64,000 nt of DNA from JANQNX01 sp965601665 (GTDB lineage Bacteria > Pseudomonadota > Gammaproteobacteria > Eutrophobiales > Eutrophobiaceae): the NCBI GenBank assembly GCA_965601665.1, contig OZ271833.1, positions 248,001 through 312,000 on the forward strand. Reading direction: 5' to 3'. Below are positions 19,180 to 26,252 of the stretch, in pieces (the stretch's first letter is position 1; each line of letters starts with the position of its first letter). Under the pieces are notes generated by a model that was not told the origin of the DNA, did not search any database, and saw only the letters and a list, made by a program, of their open reading frames with translations. Position numbers and translations under genes: made by a program.

Positions 19180-20264
19180 CGTGGGCGGCAGCCGATTACC
19201 ATTTTATGTCCCGCGCCATTCAACTAGCCTGGCGCGGACGTTATACCTGTCATCCTAACCCCCGTGTTGGCTGTGTCATTACTCGCGATGACAAGTTATT
19301 AGGCGAGGGGTGGCATCAGGTTACCGGCGATGCGCACGCCGAGGTCAATGCCATCAACGCCGCGGGCGATGTGAAAGGCAGTCGCATTTATTTGACCCTG
19401 GAACCTTGCTCACACCAGGGACGCACACCACCCTGTGCCGATGCCCTCGTTGAGGCCGGCGTTGCCGAGGCGGTGATTGCCATGCTTGATCCAAATCCGC
19501 GGGTCGCCGGCAAGGGGATAGAAAAACTTGAGGCGGCCGGGATAAAAACACAGCTGGGCTTGCTACAGGCAGAAGCAAGGAAACTGAACAGGGGGTTTTG
19601 CAAGCGTATGGAGCAGGACTTGCCTCTTGTGACAATTAAACTGGCCATGAGTGTAGATGGGCGAACAGCCCTGGCCAATGGCAACAGTCAGTGGATCAGT
19701 TCTGTTGCATCAAGAAAAAATGTGCATCAATTACGCGCGCAGGCAGCTGCCATACTCACCAGTATTAACACCGTCATTGCGGATGATCCCTCACTGAATG
19801 TCAGGGATATCGATATAGAGTACAAACAACCACTGCGCGTAATCATCGACCGGCAGTTACAAACGCCGGGCAACGCCAGGTTGTTATCGTTACCTGGCAA
19901 GACAATTATTTACACGGCATCCGACAAGATGCACGACTTGCAAGATGACAGTGTTGATGTGATTAGCATCGTAGATAGCGCTAGCTGGTTAACTGATGTG
20001 CTGACACATCTCGCAAAGCATTACGAGGTGAACGAGGTCATGGTAGAGGCGGGCGCTAAACTGACGGCGGCACTGATCAAGGCAGGCCTTGTTGATGAAC
20101 TGCTTGTTTATATGGCGCCGATGTTGCTGGGCAGTGATGCAAAGCCGTTGCTTGATCTCAATGGCTTTAACGAACTGGACGACTCGGTAAAATTAACGCT
20201 GGTTGACACCCGTCAGCTGGGTGGTGATATACGATTAACCTATCAAGTTAAGAACAGGAACTGA
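19176..20264 (+). CDS. ribD: Bifunctional diaminohydroxyphosphoribosylaminopyrimidine deaminase / 5-amino-6-(5-phosphoribosylamino)uracil reductase
   Basis: RibD (362 residues) carries out the second and third steps of riboflavin synthesis. The N-terminal deaminase domain has the zinc motif HAEVNAI and PCSHQGRTPPC; the C-terminal reductase domain runs from about residue 147 (PLVTIKLAMSVDGR) to the end. The start is a TTG at 19176 overlapping the nrdR stop; it places DYHFMSRAIQLA where the E. coli protein has DEYYMARALKLA, so a later ATG at 19206 would cut conserved sequence. It overlaps ribE by one base, indicating translational coupling. Confidence 0.95.
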   Translation: MTWAAADYHFMSRAIQLAWRGRYTCHPNPRVGCVITRDDKLLGEGWHQVTGDAHAEVNAINAAGDVKGSRIYLTLEPCSHQGRTPPCADALVEAGVAEAVIAMLDPNPRVAGKGIEKLEAAGIKTQLGLLQAEARKLNRGFCKRMEQDLPLVTIKLAMSVDGRTALANGNSQWISSVASRKNVHQLRAQAAAILTSINTVIADDPSLNVRDIDIEYKQPLRVIIDRQLQTPGNARLLSLPGKTIIYTASDKMHDLQDDSVDVISIVDSASWLTDVLTHLAKHYEVNEVMVEAGAKLTAALIKAGLVDELLVYMAPMLLGSDAKPLLDLNGFNELDDSVKLTLVDTRQLGGDIRLTYQVKNRN

Positions 20265-20863
20265 TGTTTACTGGAATTATTGAGGCAACCGGCAAGATCG
20301 AGACGATCATACCGATGGGTGTGGATAGCCGATTCGTGTTTAACACCGGTAAAATGAATCTGGATGATGTGCATGTTGGTGACAGCATTGCCATTAACGG
20401 CGCCTGCCTGACGCTTATCGAGAAAGTGGCCAACACGTTTAGTGCCGATTTATCAATGGAAACACTAAACCTGACCTGTTTTGGTGACCTGGGTGAGGGC
20501 GCCCATGTCAATCTTGAGAAAGCGATGCAGTTATCTGACCGTATCAACGGCCATATGGTCAGCGGTCACGTGGATGGTATTGGTACTATCCGCAAGATGC
20601 ACGATGAAGGACGCTCATGGCGTTGCGATATCGAAGTACCGGAAGCACTGTTACGTTACATCTCCCGTAAGGGCTCGGTGACGGTTGACGGTGTCAGTCT
20701 GACCGTGAACACCGTTGAGCAAGACCTGTTTTCCGTCAACGTCATCCCGCATACTTATAACGAAACGATTTTTAGTGAATACGAGCCGGGTACCAGGGTA
20801 AACATCGAGGTTGATATGATTGCGCGCTACCTTGAACAGCTGCTGGCCGACAGGGAAACATGA
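20264..20863 (+). CDS. ribE: Riboflavin synthase alpha subunit
   Basis: A 199-residue riboflavin synthase, which dismutates two molecules of 6,7-dimethyl-8-ribityllumazine to riboflavin. It has the canonical MFTGIIEATG start and two lumazine-binding repeats, each with its own internal similarity (first about 1-95, second about 98-190, beginning near NGHMVSGHVDGIGT). The ATG overlaps the ribD stop codon and the stop overlaps the start of the downstream ribB-type gene by 4 bp. The same enzyme is called RibC in E. coli nomenclature. Confidence 0.97.
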   Translation: MFTGIIEATGKIETIIPMGVDSRFVFNTGKMNLDDVHVGDSIAINGACLTLIEKVANTFSADLSMETLNLTCFGDLGEGAHVNLEKAMQLSDRINGHMVSGHVDGIGTIRKMHDEGRSWRCDIEVPEALLRYISRKGSVTVDGVSLTVNTVEQDLFSVNVIPHTYNETIFSEYEPGTRVNIEVDMIARYLEQLLADRET

Positions 20864-21960
20864 ATACAACAGAAGAATTAATAGAAGACATTCGCCAGGG
20901 TCGCATGGTTATCCTGATGGATGACGAGGATCGCGAGAACGAGGGCGACCTTGTTATCGCCGCCGAAAGTGTGCGCTCAGAGGACATTAACTTTATGGCG
21001 CGTTTTGGTCGCGGCCTGATCTGCCTGACGCTCACGGGCGAACACTGTCGCAAGCTTAACCTGCCATTAATGGCCAGTCATACCAATTCGAATTTTACCA
21101 CTAACTTTACCGTTTCTATCGAGGCAGCAGAGGGTGTAACAACCGGTATTTCCGCCGCCGATCGTGCGTTAACCATACAAAAGGCCGTTGCTGCCGATGC
21201 CAGGCCGACCGATCTCGTACAGCCCGGACACGTGTTTCCATTGATGGCCCAGCCAGGTGGCGTGTTATCCCGGGCTGGACATACCGAGGCCGGTTGCGAC
21301 CTCGCCCGACTTGCCGGTTTGACCGAGGCTGCCGTGATCGTTGAGATATTAAACGATGACGGATCCATGGCGCGATTGCCGGACCTGGAAAAGTTTGCTG
21401 AAGAACATCAATTAAAAATCGGCACGATAGCCGATCTCATCAAGTACCGTATTGAAAACGAGAAAACAGTTGAGCACATGAACGAGTGTCACTTGCCGAC
21501 TGAGTACGGTGAGTTCGTGTTGCATGCCTACCAGGATAAACTGGAAAAGAAACTGCATCTCGCCATGGTAAAAGGCCGAATCGATCCTGAACAACCAACG
21601 CTGGTACGCGTGCACCTGGAAAACCCCATTGCTGACCTCACCGGTAGCATTGCCCGCGACAGGGGCTGGCCAATTAATGACATACTTAAACGTATGTCGG
21701 AAGAAGATACAGGGGTACTGGTTATATTGTGTGATCAGTTTGAACCGATCGAACTGATTCAGCAGATCGAGTCGTATAAAACCAACCAGAAGCAGGACCA
21801 GCAGAAGTCCAATAACATTAACTGGGATCCGCGCACGATTGGCCTGGGTGCGCAAATTTTGTCGGACCTTGGCGTGCGCAAGATGCGTGTGTTAAGTGCG
21901 CCCAAGCGTATACATGCGCTGTCCGGTTTTGGGCTTGAAGTGATAGAGTACGTGCAATAA
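20860..21960 (+). CDS. ribB: 3,4-dihydroxy-2-butanone 4-phosphate synthase with degenerate GTP cyclohydrolase II-like domain (RibBX type)
   Basis: A 366-residue protein whose N-terminal 200 residues are a complete DHBP synthase: MDDEDRENEGDLV, RFGRGLICLTL and HTEAGCDLARLAGL carry the catalytic acidic and His/Cys residues. The C-terminal half resembles GTP cyclohydrolase II but has lost the three zinc cysteines: where RibA has a SEC...CDCG pattern this protein has LENPIADLTGS...RDRGWP. It therefore should supply DHBP but not make the pyrimidine precursor. Such hybrids are known in Proteobacteria as RibBX. A separate active RibA is expected outside the window. Confidence 0.92.
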   Translation: MNTTEELIEDIRQGRMVILMDDEDRENEGDLVIAAESVRSEDINFMARFGRGLICLTLTGEHCRKLNLPLMASHTNSNFTTNFTVSIEAAEGVTTGISAADRALTIQKAVAADARPTDLVQPGHVFPLMAQPGGVLSRAGHTEAGCDLARLAGLTEAAVIVEILNDDGSMARLPDLEKFAEEHQLKIGTIADLIKYRIENEKTVEHMNECHLPTEYGEFVLHAYQDKLEKKLHLAMVKGRIDPEQPTLVRVHLENPIADLTGSIARDRGWPINDILKRMSEEDTGVLVILCDQFEPIELIQQIESYKTNQKQDQQKSNNINWDPRTIGLGAQILSDLGVRKMRVLSAPKRIHALSGFGLEVIEYVQ

Positions 21961-21976
21961 CAGGCTGGAACCAACT

Positions 21977-22450
21977 ATGTCTACTAATACTATTATCCAT
22001 CGTGGCGTCCTAGACAGACCAGCACGCATTGCTATTGTTGCCAGCCGCTTCAACAGCTTTGTAGTGGATAAACTCTATGCCGGTGCCATGGATACGCTGC
22101 AGCAAAACGGCATCGACGAAGAGGATATTATTAGCGTTTATGTTCCGGGTGCTTTCGAGATCCCGGTAGCCGTAAAGGCGCTGTTGGAAACAAAAAGGTA
22201 CGATGCCGTGATCACACTGGGTGCGGTAATTCGCGGCGAAACCCCGCACTTTGATTACATCTGTAATGAATGCGCGCACGGTATTGCCCGTCTTTCCATG
22301 GATTACGTGGTGCCGGTTATCTTTGGCGTATTAACGGTTGATACGACCGAGCAGGCATTGGACCGCGCTGGCGAGGAAGAAAGTAATAAGGGTGCGGAAT
22401 CTGCCGCTGCTGCGCTGGAAATGATTGGTGTCTTACGGCAGGTAGGCTAG
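21977..22450 (+). CDS. ribH: 6,7-dimethyl-8-ribityllumazine synthase
   Basis: RibH (157 residues) condenses DHBP with the ribitylaminopyrimidine to give lumazine, the substrate of riboflavin synthase. Family motifs are IAIVASRFNSFVVDKL near the start, VPGAFEIPVAVKAL, and GAVIRGETPHFDYI, which form the active-site pocket, plus the C-terminal NKGAESAAAALEM. The gene follows the RibBX gene by 16 bp and precedes nusB by 8 bp; no FMN riboswitch precedes the operon in the window. Confidence 0.97.
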   Translation: MSTNTIIHRGVLDRPARIAIVASRFNSFVVDKLYAGAMDTLQQNGIDEEDIISVYVPGAFEIPVAVKALLETKRYDAVITLGAVIRGETPHFDYICNECAHGIARLSMDYVVPVIFGVLTVDTTEQALDRAGEEESNKGAESAAAALEMIGVLRQVG

Positions 22451-22458
22451 CGTAACTG

Positions 22459-22914
22459 ATGAGTAACGGACAACAGGCAATCAGCAAACGCGCCCGCGTG
22501 AAGGCCCGGCGAAACACGGTGCAGGCACTTTACCAGTGGCTATTAACCAGCAAGGAGGCAGGAGACATTCTGTCCGAATTTGAAAACGACGCCCAAAAGC
22601 TTGCCAAAACCGACATTGACTATTTCAAGGACCTGTTCCTCGGTGTAGTCAAACATAAGGACGAACTTGAAACACACTATTCTGACTTACTGGATCGTAC
22701 ACTGGATGAACTGGATGCGATCGAGCGCGCTATATTGCTGATCGGTAGCTATGAACTCGAACATCATAATGAGTTACCGTACCGCGTGGTCGTCAATGAA
22801 TCGATCGAATTGGCGAAAACCTTTGGTGCCGAGGAATCCCATAAGTACATCAACGGCATCATGGATAAACTCGCTCAACAGCTGCGCCGCGTGGAAATGC
22901 AACAACGCGTTTAA
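22459..22914 (+). CDS. nusB: Transcription antitermination factor NusB
   Basis: NusB (151 residues) binds boxA RNA with NusE (S10) and supports antitermination of rRNA operons. The sequence shows the helical NusB fold with ARRNTVQALYQWL at the start and RAILLIGSYELEHHNELPYRVVVNESIELAKTFG, the diagnostic C-terminal block ending in YINGIMDKLA. Position after ribH and before thiL is the classic Gammaproteobacterial arrangement. Confidence 0.97.
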   Translation: MSNGQQAISKRARVKARRNTVQALYQWLLTSKEAGDILSEFENDAQKLAKTDIDYFKDLFLGVVKHKDELETHYSDLLDRTLDELDAIERAILLIGSYELEHHNELPYRVVVNESIELAKTFGAEESHKYINGIMDKLAQQLRRVEMQQRV

Positions 22915-22922
22915 CCCGTAGC

Positions 22923-23894
22923 GTGAATGAATTCGAGATAATCCGGCATTACTTCCAGCGTCCGCAGTCCGGACAAGATACAGACGTGATCCTGGGTATC
23001 GGTGATGATGCCGCCGTCGTAACAATCCCTCTCGGTCAACAACTGGTCATGTGCATGGACACACTGGTGAGCGGTGTTCACTTTCCCGAGCAAACGTCTG
23101 CCGCTGATATTGGCTGGAAGGCACTGGCAGTGAATCTCAGTGACATGGCTGCCATGGGCGCGGTACCGCGCTGGATTACACTGTCACTGACTGTGCCGGA
23201 AAACGATGAGGCCTGGTTTGCAGCATTTGCAAACGGTCTATATGAACTTGCGCAACAGTATCAGCTTGCCCTGGTTGGGGGTGATCTTGTGCATGGGCCT
23301 TTATCGGTCACTATCCAGTTACAAGGACTTCTACCGGAAGCAGAAAACAATAATACCAGTGCATTAACCCGTAGCGGTGCGCGTGCAGGGGATGCCATCT
23401 ACGTCAGCGGCAAACTTGGCGCGGCAGCCTACGCATTAAAAACCATGCTGGAACCGTCCAACTGGCAAGCTGCCACGACAGAAGAACTGGCAAGACTGCA
23501 TCGGCCTGAACCACGCCTTGAACTTGGCCATGCACTTCGAACTATTGCAAGCAGCTGTATTGATATCTCGGACGGCTTACAACAGGATCTCATGCATATA
23601 CTGGAAGCCAGCAACTGCGGTGCAGAAATATCACTGGACGCATTACCTTATTCTGAGAGCTTGCAGAGCCTTGACGACCTTACCGCCTATGACTTGGCGC
23701 TTACCGGTGGCGATGATTACGAGTTGTGCTTTACTGTGCTGTCAGAACAAGCAGGACTTGTTGAAAACGAACTCTCTAGATTATGCCAGCTAACAAGGAT
23801 AGGGCAGCTGACGCATGACAAAGGCAAACTTGTAATTAAAGACGTTACAGGTAATGAAATAAAATTAAAGGCCAGTGGCTGGCGCCACTTTTAA
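22923..23894 (+). CDS. thiL: Thiamine-monophosphate kinase
   Basis: ThiL (323 residues) phosphorylates thiamine monophosphate to thiamine pyrophosphate. Seen: the N-terminal EFEIIRHYF, ATP/Mg-binding GIGDDAAV, MDTLVSGVHF, AVNLSDMAAMGA, GGDLVHGPLS and ISDGLQQDL motifs, all standard. The start is GTG at 22923, 8 bp after the nusB stop. The 3' end overlaps the convergent thioesterase gene by 4 bp. Confidence 0.96.
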   Translation: MNEFEIIRHYFQRPQSGQDTDVILGIGDDAAVVTIPLGQQLVMCMDTLVSGVHFPEQTSAADIGWKALAVNLSDMAAMGAVPRWITLSLTVPENDEAWFAAFANGLYELAQQYQLALVGGDLVHGPLSVTIQLQGLLPEAENNNTSALTRSGARAGDAIYVSGKLGAAAYALKTMLEPSNWQAATTEELARLHRPEPRLELGHALRTIASSCIDISDGLQQDLMHILEASNCGAEISLDALPYSESLQSLDDLTAYDLALTGGDDYELCFTVLSEQAGLVENELSRLCQLTRIGQLTHDKGKLVIKDVTGNEIKLKASGWRHF

Positions 23895-24415
23895 TCCTCT
23901 TCTGATCGCTGCATTAAGTCCGCGTTGTAGTCCGGGATGCCAGACGTGATTTCCTTGTTGCGATTGACGATTTGTTCACGCAGCTCCTTGCGCATCTTAC
24001 CAGCCTCAAATAGTTTCTGTTCAAATTCCGTTTCAATTTCCAGTTCGGGTACCTGCATCGGTTTTTTGTTCTCGTCAACGGCGACCATTGTAAAGTAGCA
24101 GGAATTGGTATGGCGCACGCTTTTCTTATGAATGTCTTCGGCAAAGACCTTCACGCCGACTTCCAATGAGGTTTTGCCAACATAGTTGACGTTGGCACGA
24201 AACGAAACCAGTTCACCCACCTTGATCGGTTCACGGAACGAGACCTGATCCAGCGAGATAGTGACCACGTAGGTTTTGCAATAGCGCGCCGCGCAGGCAT
24301 AGGCCACCTGGTCCAGTAACTTGAGAATGGAACCGCCATGCACGTTACCCGCAAAGTTGGCCATGTCAGGCGTCATCAAGATTGTCATTTCCAGGCTTTT
24401 TTCCTGCTTGGCCAT
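23891..24415 (-). CDS. Acyl-CoA thioesterase, hotdog fold
   Basis: A 174-residue hotdog-fold thioesterase of the YciA/BACH-like group, expected to hydrolyse acyl-CoA in the cytoplasm. The diagnostic segment is FAGNVHGGSILKLLDQVAY, which includes the catalytic Asp and the helix of the hotdog, followed by TISLDQVSFREPIKVGELVSF. A C-terminal charged extension of about 45 residues goes beyond the minimal domain. The gene is convergent with thiL; its promoter should lie in the 24416-24480 gap, where an imperfect GTATCG/CGATAC inverted repeat is seen at 24460-24475. Chain-length preference cannot be read from sequence. Confidence 0.9.
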   Translation of the reverse strand: MAKQEKSLEMTILMTPDMANFAGNVHGGSILKLLDQVAYACAARYCKTYVVTISLDQVSFREPIKVGELVSFRANVNYVGKTSLEVGVKVFAEDIHKKSVRHTNSCYFTMVAVDENKKPMQVPELEIETEFEQKLFEAGKMRKELREQIVNRNKEITSGIPDYNADLMQRSEED

Positions 24416-24626
24416 TTACTGCTCCCTTACATGATTATTATTAGAAGGCGAGCATTATAAGGTATCGGTAACGATACGGCGTGTTCTATTGAAGGCGTGC
24501 CATGCGCTTAACGGATTTCTCCATACCAAGAAAAAGCACCAACATCTGGCCTGAAAATTACATTTTTCATCACGAAATTGACGAAAATCGCCAGTCAGGT
24601 CGATTAATTGACGTTTTTTATAATAG

Positions 24627-24651
24627 TAACTTATTGAAAATCAATAAGTTA
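24627..24651. promoter_or_regulatory. 25-bp perfect inverted repeat upstream of small membrane protein gene
   Basis: An 11-bp arm TAACTTATTGA is repeated inverted as TCAATAAGTTA across a three-base AAA spacer. It is purely AT-rich, lacks a T-run and so is not an intrinsic terminator; an operator is more likely. It lies in the 393-bp gap 24416-24808, 33 bp upstream of the two 13-bp palindromes at 24684-24718. The rest of the gap holds nothing else I can name. Confidence 0.6.
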
Positions 24652-24683
24652 AATATTAGATTTCACATTTCTTTCACGTCAAT

Positions 24684-24718
24684 AGGAAAAATTCCTTGCT
24701 TCATCAGGAAATTTTCCT
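24684..24718. promoter_or_regulatory. Tandem 13-bp palindromes, site A (putative operators)
   Basis: Two exact matches to RGGAA-N3-TTCCY: AGGAAAAATTCCT at 24684-24696 and AGGAAATTTTCCT at 24706-24718. Their centres are 22 bp apart, two turns of B-DNA, so dimers would sit on the same face. They lie 91 bp upstream of the 59-residue protein gene. The same motif recurs at 25797, 28178, 40523 and 43760. The binding protein is unknown. Confidence 0.7.
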
Positions 24719-24808
24719 AATATTTTGTTAACCGGATACTAAATTCCGGGCAGAGCAGGTCGATATAGCGAATAGAAGGATCAATCACTCATTAACGGGA
24801 GATTTGAA

Positions 24809-24988
24809 ATGGAGTTGTCGACTAGAACTGAAGTACTGGCGCCGTTGAAGGTTTATACCAGGCTGATGGTAATGTTTTTCTTTGTAATGCTGGCGCTACC
24901 TTATTTTTATAACCTTGGTTCATCCGAAATCGGTTGCCCGGTTTACGAATGGCGAACAGGGGAAGCCTGTTACAGAATTTTAAATTAA
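24809..24988 (+). CDS. Small single-pass membrane protein, 59 residues, unknown function
   Basis: An open frame of 59 codons beginning MELSTRTEVL with a near-consensus GGGAG at 24797-24801, 7 bp before the ATG. It has a basic N-terminal part, one transmembrane helix (about residues 19-34, LMVMFFFVMLALPYFY), and a short C-terminal tail with two cysteines (Cys43 and Cys54). If the N-terminus is cytoplasmic, as the positive residues suggest, the cysteines face the periplasm and could form a disulfide. The last bases overlap the 3' end of the convergent M50-like gene. I do not recognise the family. The strong ribosome site and upstream palindromes support it being real. Confidence 0.6.
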   Translation: MELSTRTEVLAPLKVYTRLMVMFFFVMLALPYFYNLGSSEIGCPVYEWRTGEACYRILN

Positions 24989-25761
24989 GCTTTTCTACCA
25001 CTGGTACGCGGATCAAAATCATTGTCTCGTACCGACCGTTCAAATTGAGATTTGGCTTTTAATACCTGAAAGGCTTGCCACAGGCAGTAAGCGGCTATCA
25101 CAAGCCAGCAGCCAATCCATATCTGACTGCTAATCCCGGTAAGGGATTGCATTACAATGTGATCTCCACCATCAGTATACTTAAATAAATACGTGGGCGA
25201 ATACACTGCCGACACCATAATGAAAACGCCGATAAAGCGTAGCAGATAGTTGCCAATACGTTCAAAAAACCACGATAAGAAAAACACCAGCATAATCGTT
25301 AGTACTATCAAGACACTTTCTAGATCGCTGCACAAGTAGAGAAAAGCAAGACAGAACAGAAATAGAAATGCGCGTGTGTACTGTTTTTCATGCAAGCTGG
25401 AGACATAGATCAGGTAACCCCAAATTGCTGCGCCGGCATAGCCTGCGAATGCGGTAATTGCCATCTGTACCATGCCTGCCTCTTCCAGCCTGACCTGGCC
25501 AAATCCGCGCCAGTTAATACTGAGGTTATAAATTTCACGACCAAACGCCATACCTACCAGGGCGTGTGATGCCTCATGAAAAAAAACCTCGGTTGGTTTA
25601 AAGCAAAGTTGCACGAGTAACGCAAACCACATATAGATGTTCTGTATAAAGGTGTTGGAAATTGGTATTGCTACGCTACTGGTTATATGAAATAGAAAAG
25701 AGACTAACATGCTGGCTAGAAAAAACATTCTTTCTATTACATTATTCGAAATAGCAAACAT
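24985..25761 (-). CDS. M50B-like membrane metalloprotease
   Basis: A 258-residue polytopic membrane protein with about six hydrophobic helices. FFHEASHALVGMAFG contains the HExxH zinc motif (His62, Glu63, His66) inside a predicted membrane helix, as in site-2-protease-like M50B proteins. A cytoplasmic C-terminal tail is rich in charged residues. M50B-type proteins cleave membrane-embedded substrates or act in regulated proteolysis; the substrate here is unknown. The gene is divergent from a small secreted protein gene, with one palindrome (25797-25809) between them. A proteolytically dead relative cannot be excluded because the third zinc ligand was not located with certainty. Confidence 0.75.
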   Translation of the reverse strand: MFAISNNVIERMFFLASMLVSFLFHITSSVAIPISNTFIQNIYMWFALLVQLCFKPTEVFFHEASHALVGMAFGREIYNLSINWRGFGQVRLEEAGMVQMAITAFAGYAGAAIWGYLIYVSSLHEKQYTRAFLFLFCLAFLYLCSDLESVLIVLTIMLVFFLSWFFERIGNYLLRFIGVFIMVSAVYSPTYLFKYTDGGDHIVMQSLTGISSQIWIGCWLVIAAYCLWQAFQVLKAKSQFERSVRDNDFDPRTSGRKA

Positions 25762-25796
25762 ATCATTATTATTGAAGCGCCTTTAATAAAATAAAC

Positions 25797-25809
25797 GGGA
25801 AATTTTCCT
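25797..25809. promoter_or_regulatory. 13-bp palindrome, site B (putative operator)
   Basis: GGGAAATTTTCCT is an exact match to the RGGAA-N3-TTCCY motif. It lies 36 bp upstream of the M50B-like gene and 62 bp upstream of the small secreted protein gene, so it could control both divergent promoters. Confidence 0.65.
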
Positions 25810-25870
25810 GCGCAATATATTTCCATGCATGCTATTTTGCAACTTTGTAATTTGACTTGAGATTTTAACG

Positions 25871-26248
25871 ATGTTGAAAAAATTTATATCTTTGTTGTTT
25901 ATACTTATACCTGTAGCTTCTGCATCAATGGAAGACCAGACGATTTATGCATTGTCAAATGGTACATACACATATAAAAACACTAACTACACGCTGGAAG
26001 CATTCCCTATCGATAAAGTATTAAGCGATAAACGCAGTCAAGATGGACCCTCAATGGACTCTGTCGTCCCAGTTACTATAGAAATATTTCCCGTTGATAA
26101 TGTTGATATAAATACTTTGCGTACCCTAGTGAGGCCGCTCGCTATACAGTTTCATAGACGCGAAGCCAAGGTGAATACACGTTTCCTTAACCAGGTAATT
26201 CCGTATTTATTCAAGAAAAAGGAATTTTTTGAGGTGCAAGCACAGTAG
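25871..26248 (+). CDS. Small secreted protein of unknown function
   Basis: A 125-residue protein with a signal peptide (MLKKFISLLFILIPVASASM, cleavage probably after ASA). The mature part of about 105 residues has no cysteine and no motif that I recognise; it is beta-rich in appearance and ends in a basic amphipathic helix (RFLNQVIPYLFKKKEFFE). It converges on the O-antigen-ligase-like gene with a 4-bp gap. Codon use and AT content are like the flanking accessory genes. Being between a membrane protease and a glycan ligase, and sharing a palindromic operator, it may be a periplasmic accessory of the pilus block, which is inference only. Confidence 0.6.
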   Translation: MLKKFISLLFILIPVASASMEDQTIYALSNGTYTYKNTNYTLEAFPIDKVLSDKRSQDGPSMDSVVPVTIEIFPVDNVDINTLRTLVRPLAIQFHRREAKVNTRFLNQVIPYLFKKKEFFEVQAQ

Positions 26249-26252
26249 TCCA

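Noticed and set aside
24502..24720. A 72-codon plus-strand open frame with an AAGG upstream
   Set aside because: Its 3' third contains the two 13-bp palindromes and the 25-bp palindrome, and the peptide has no recognisable feature; the region reads as regulatory DNA.
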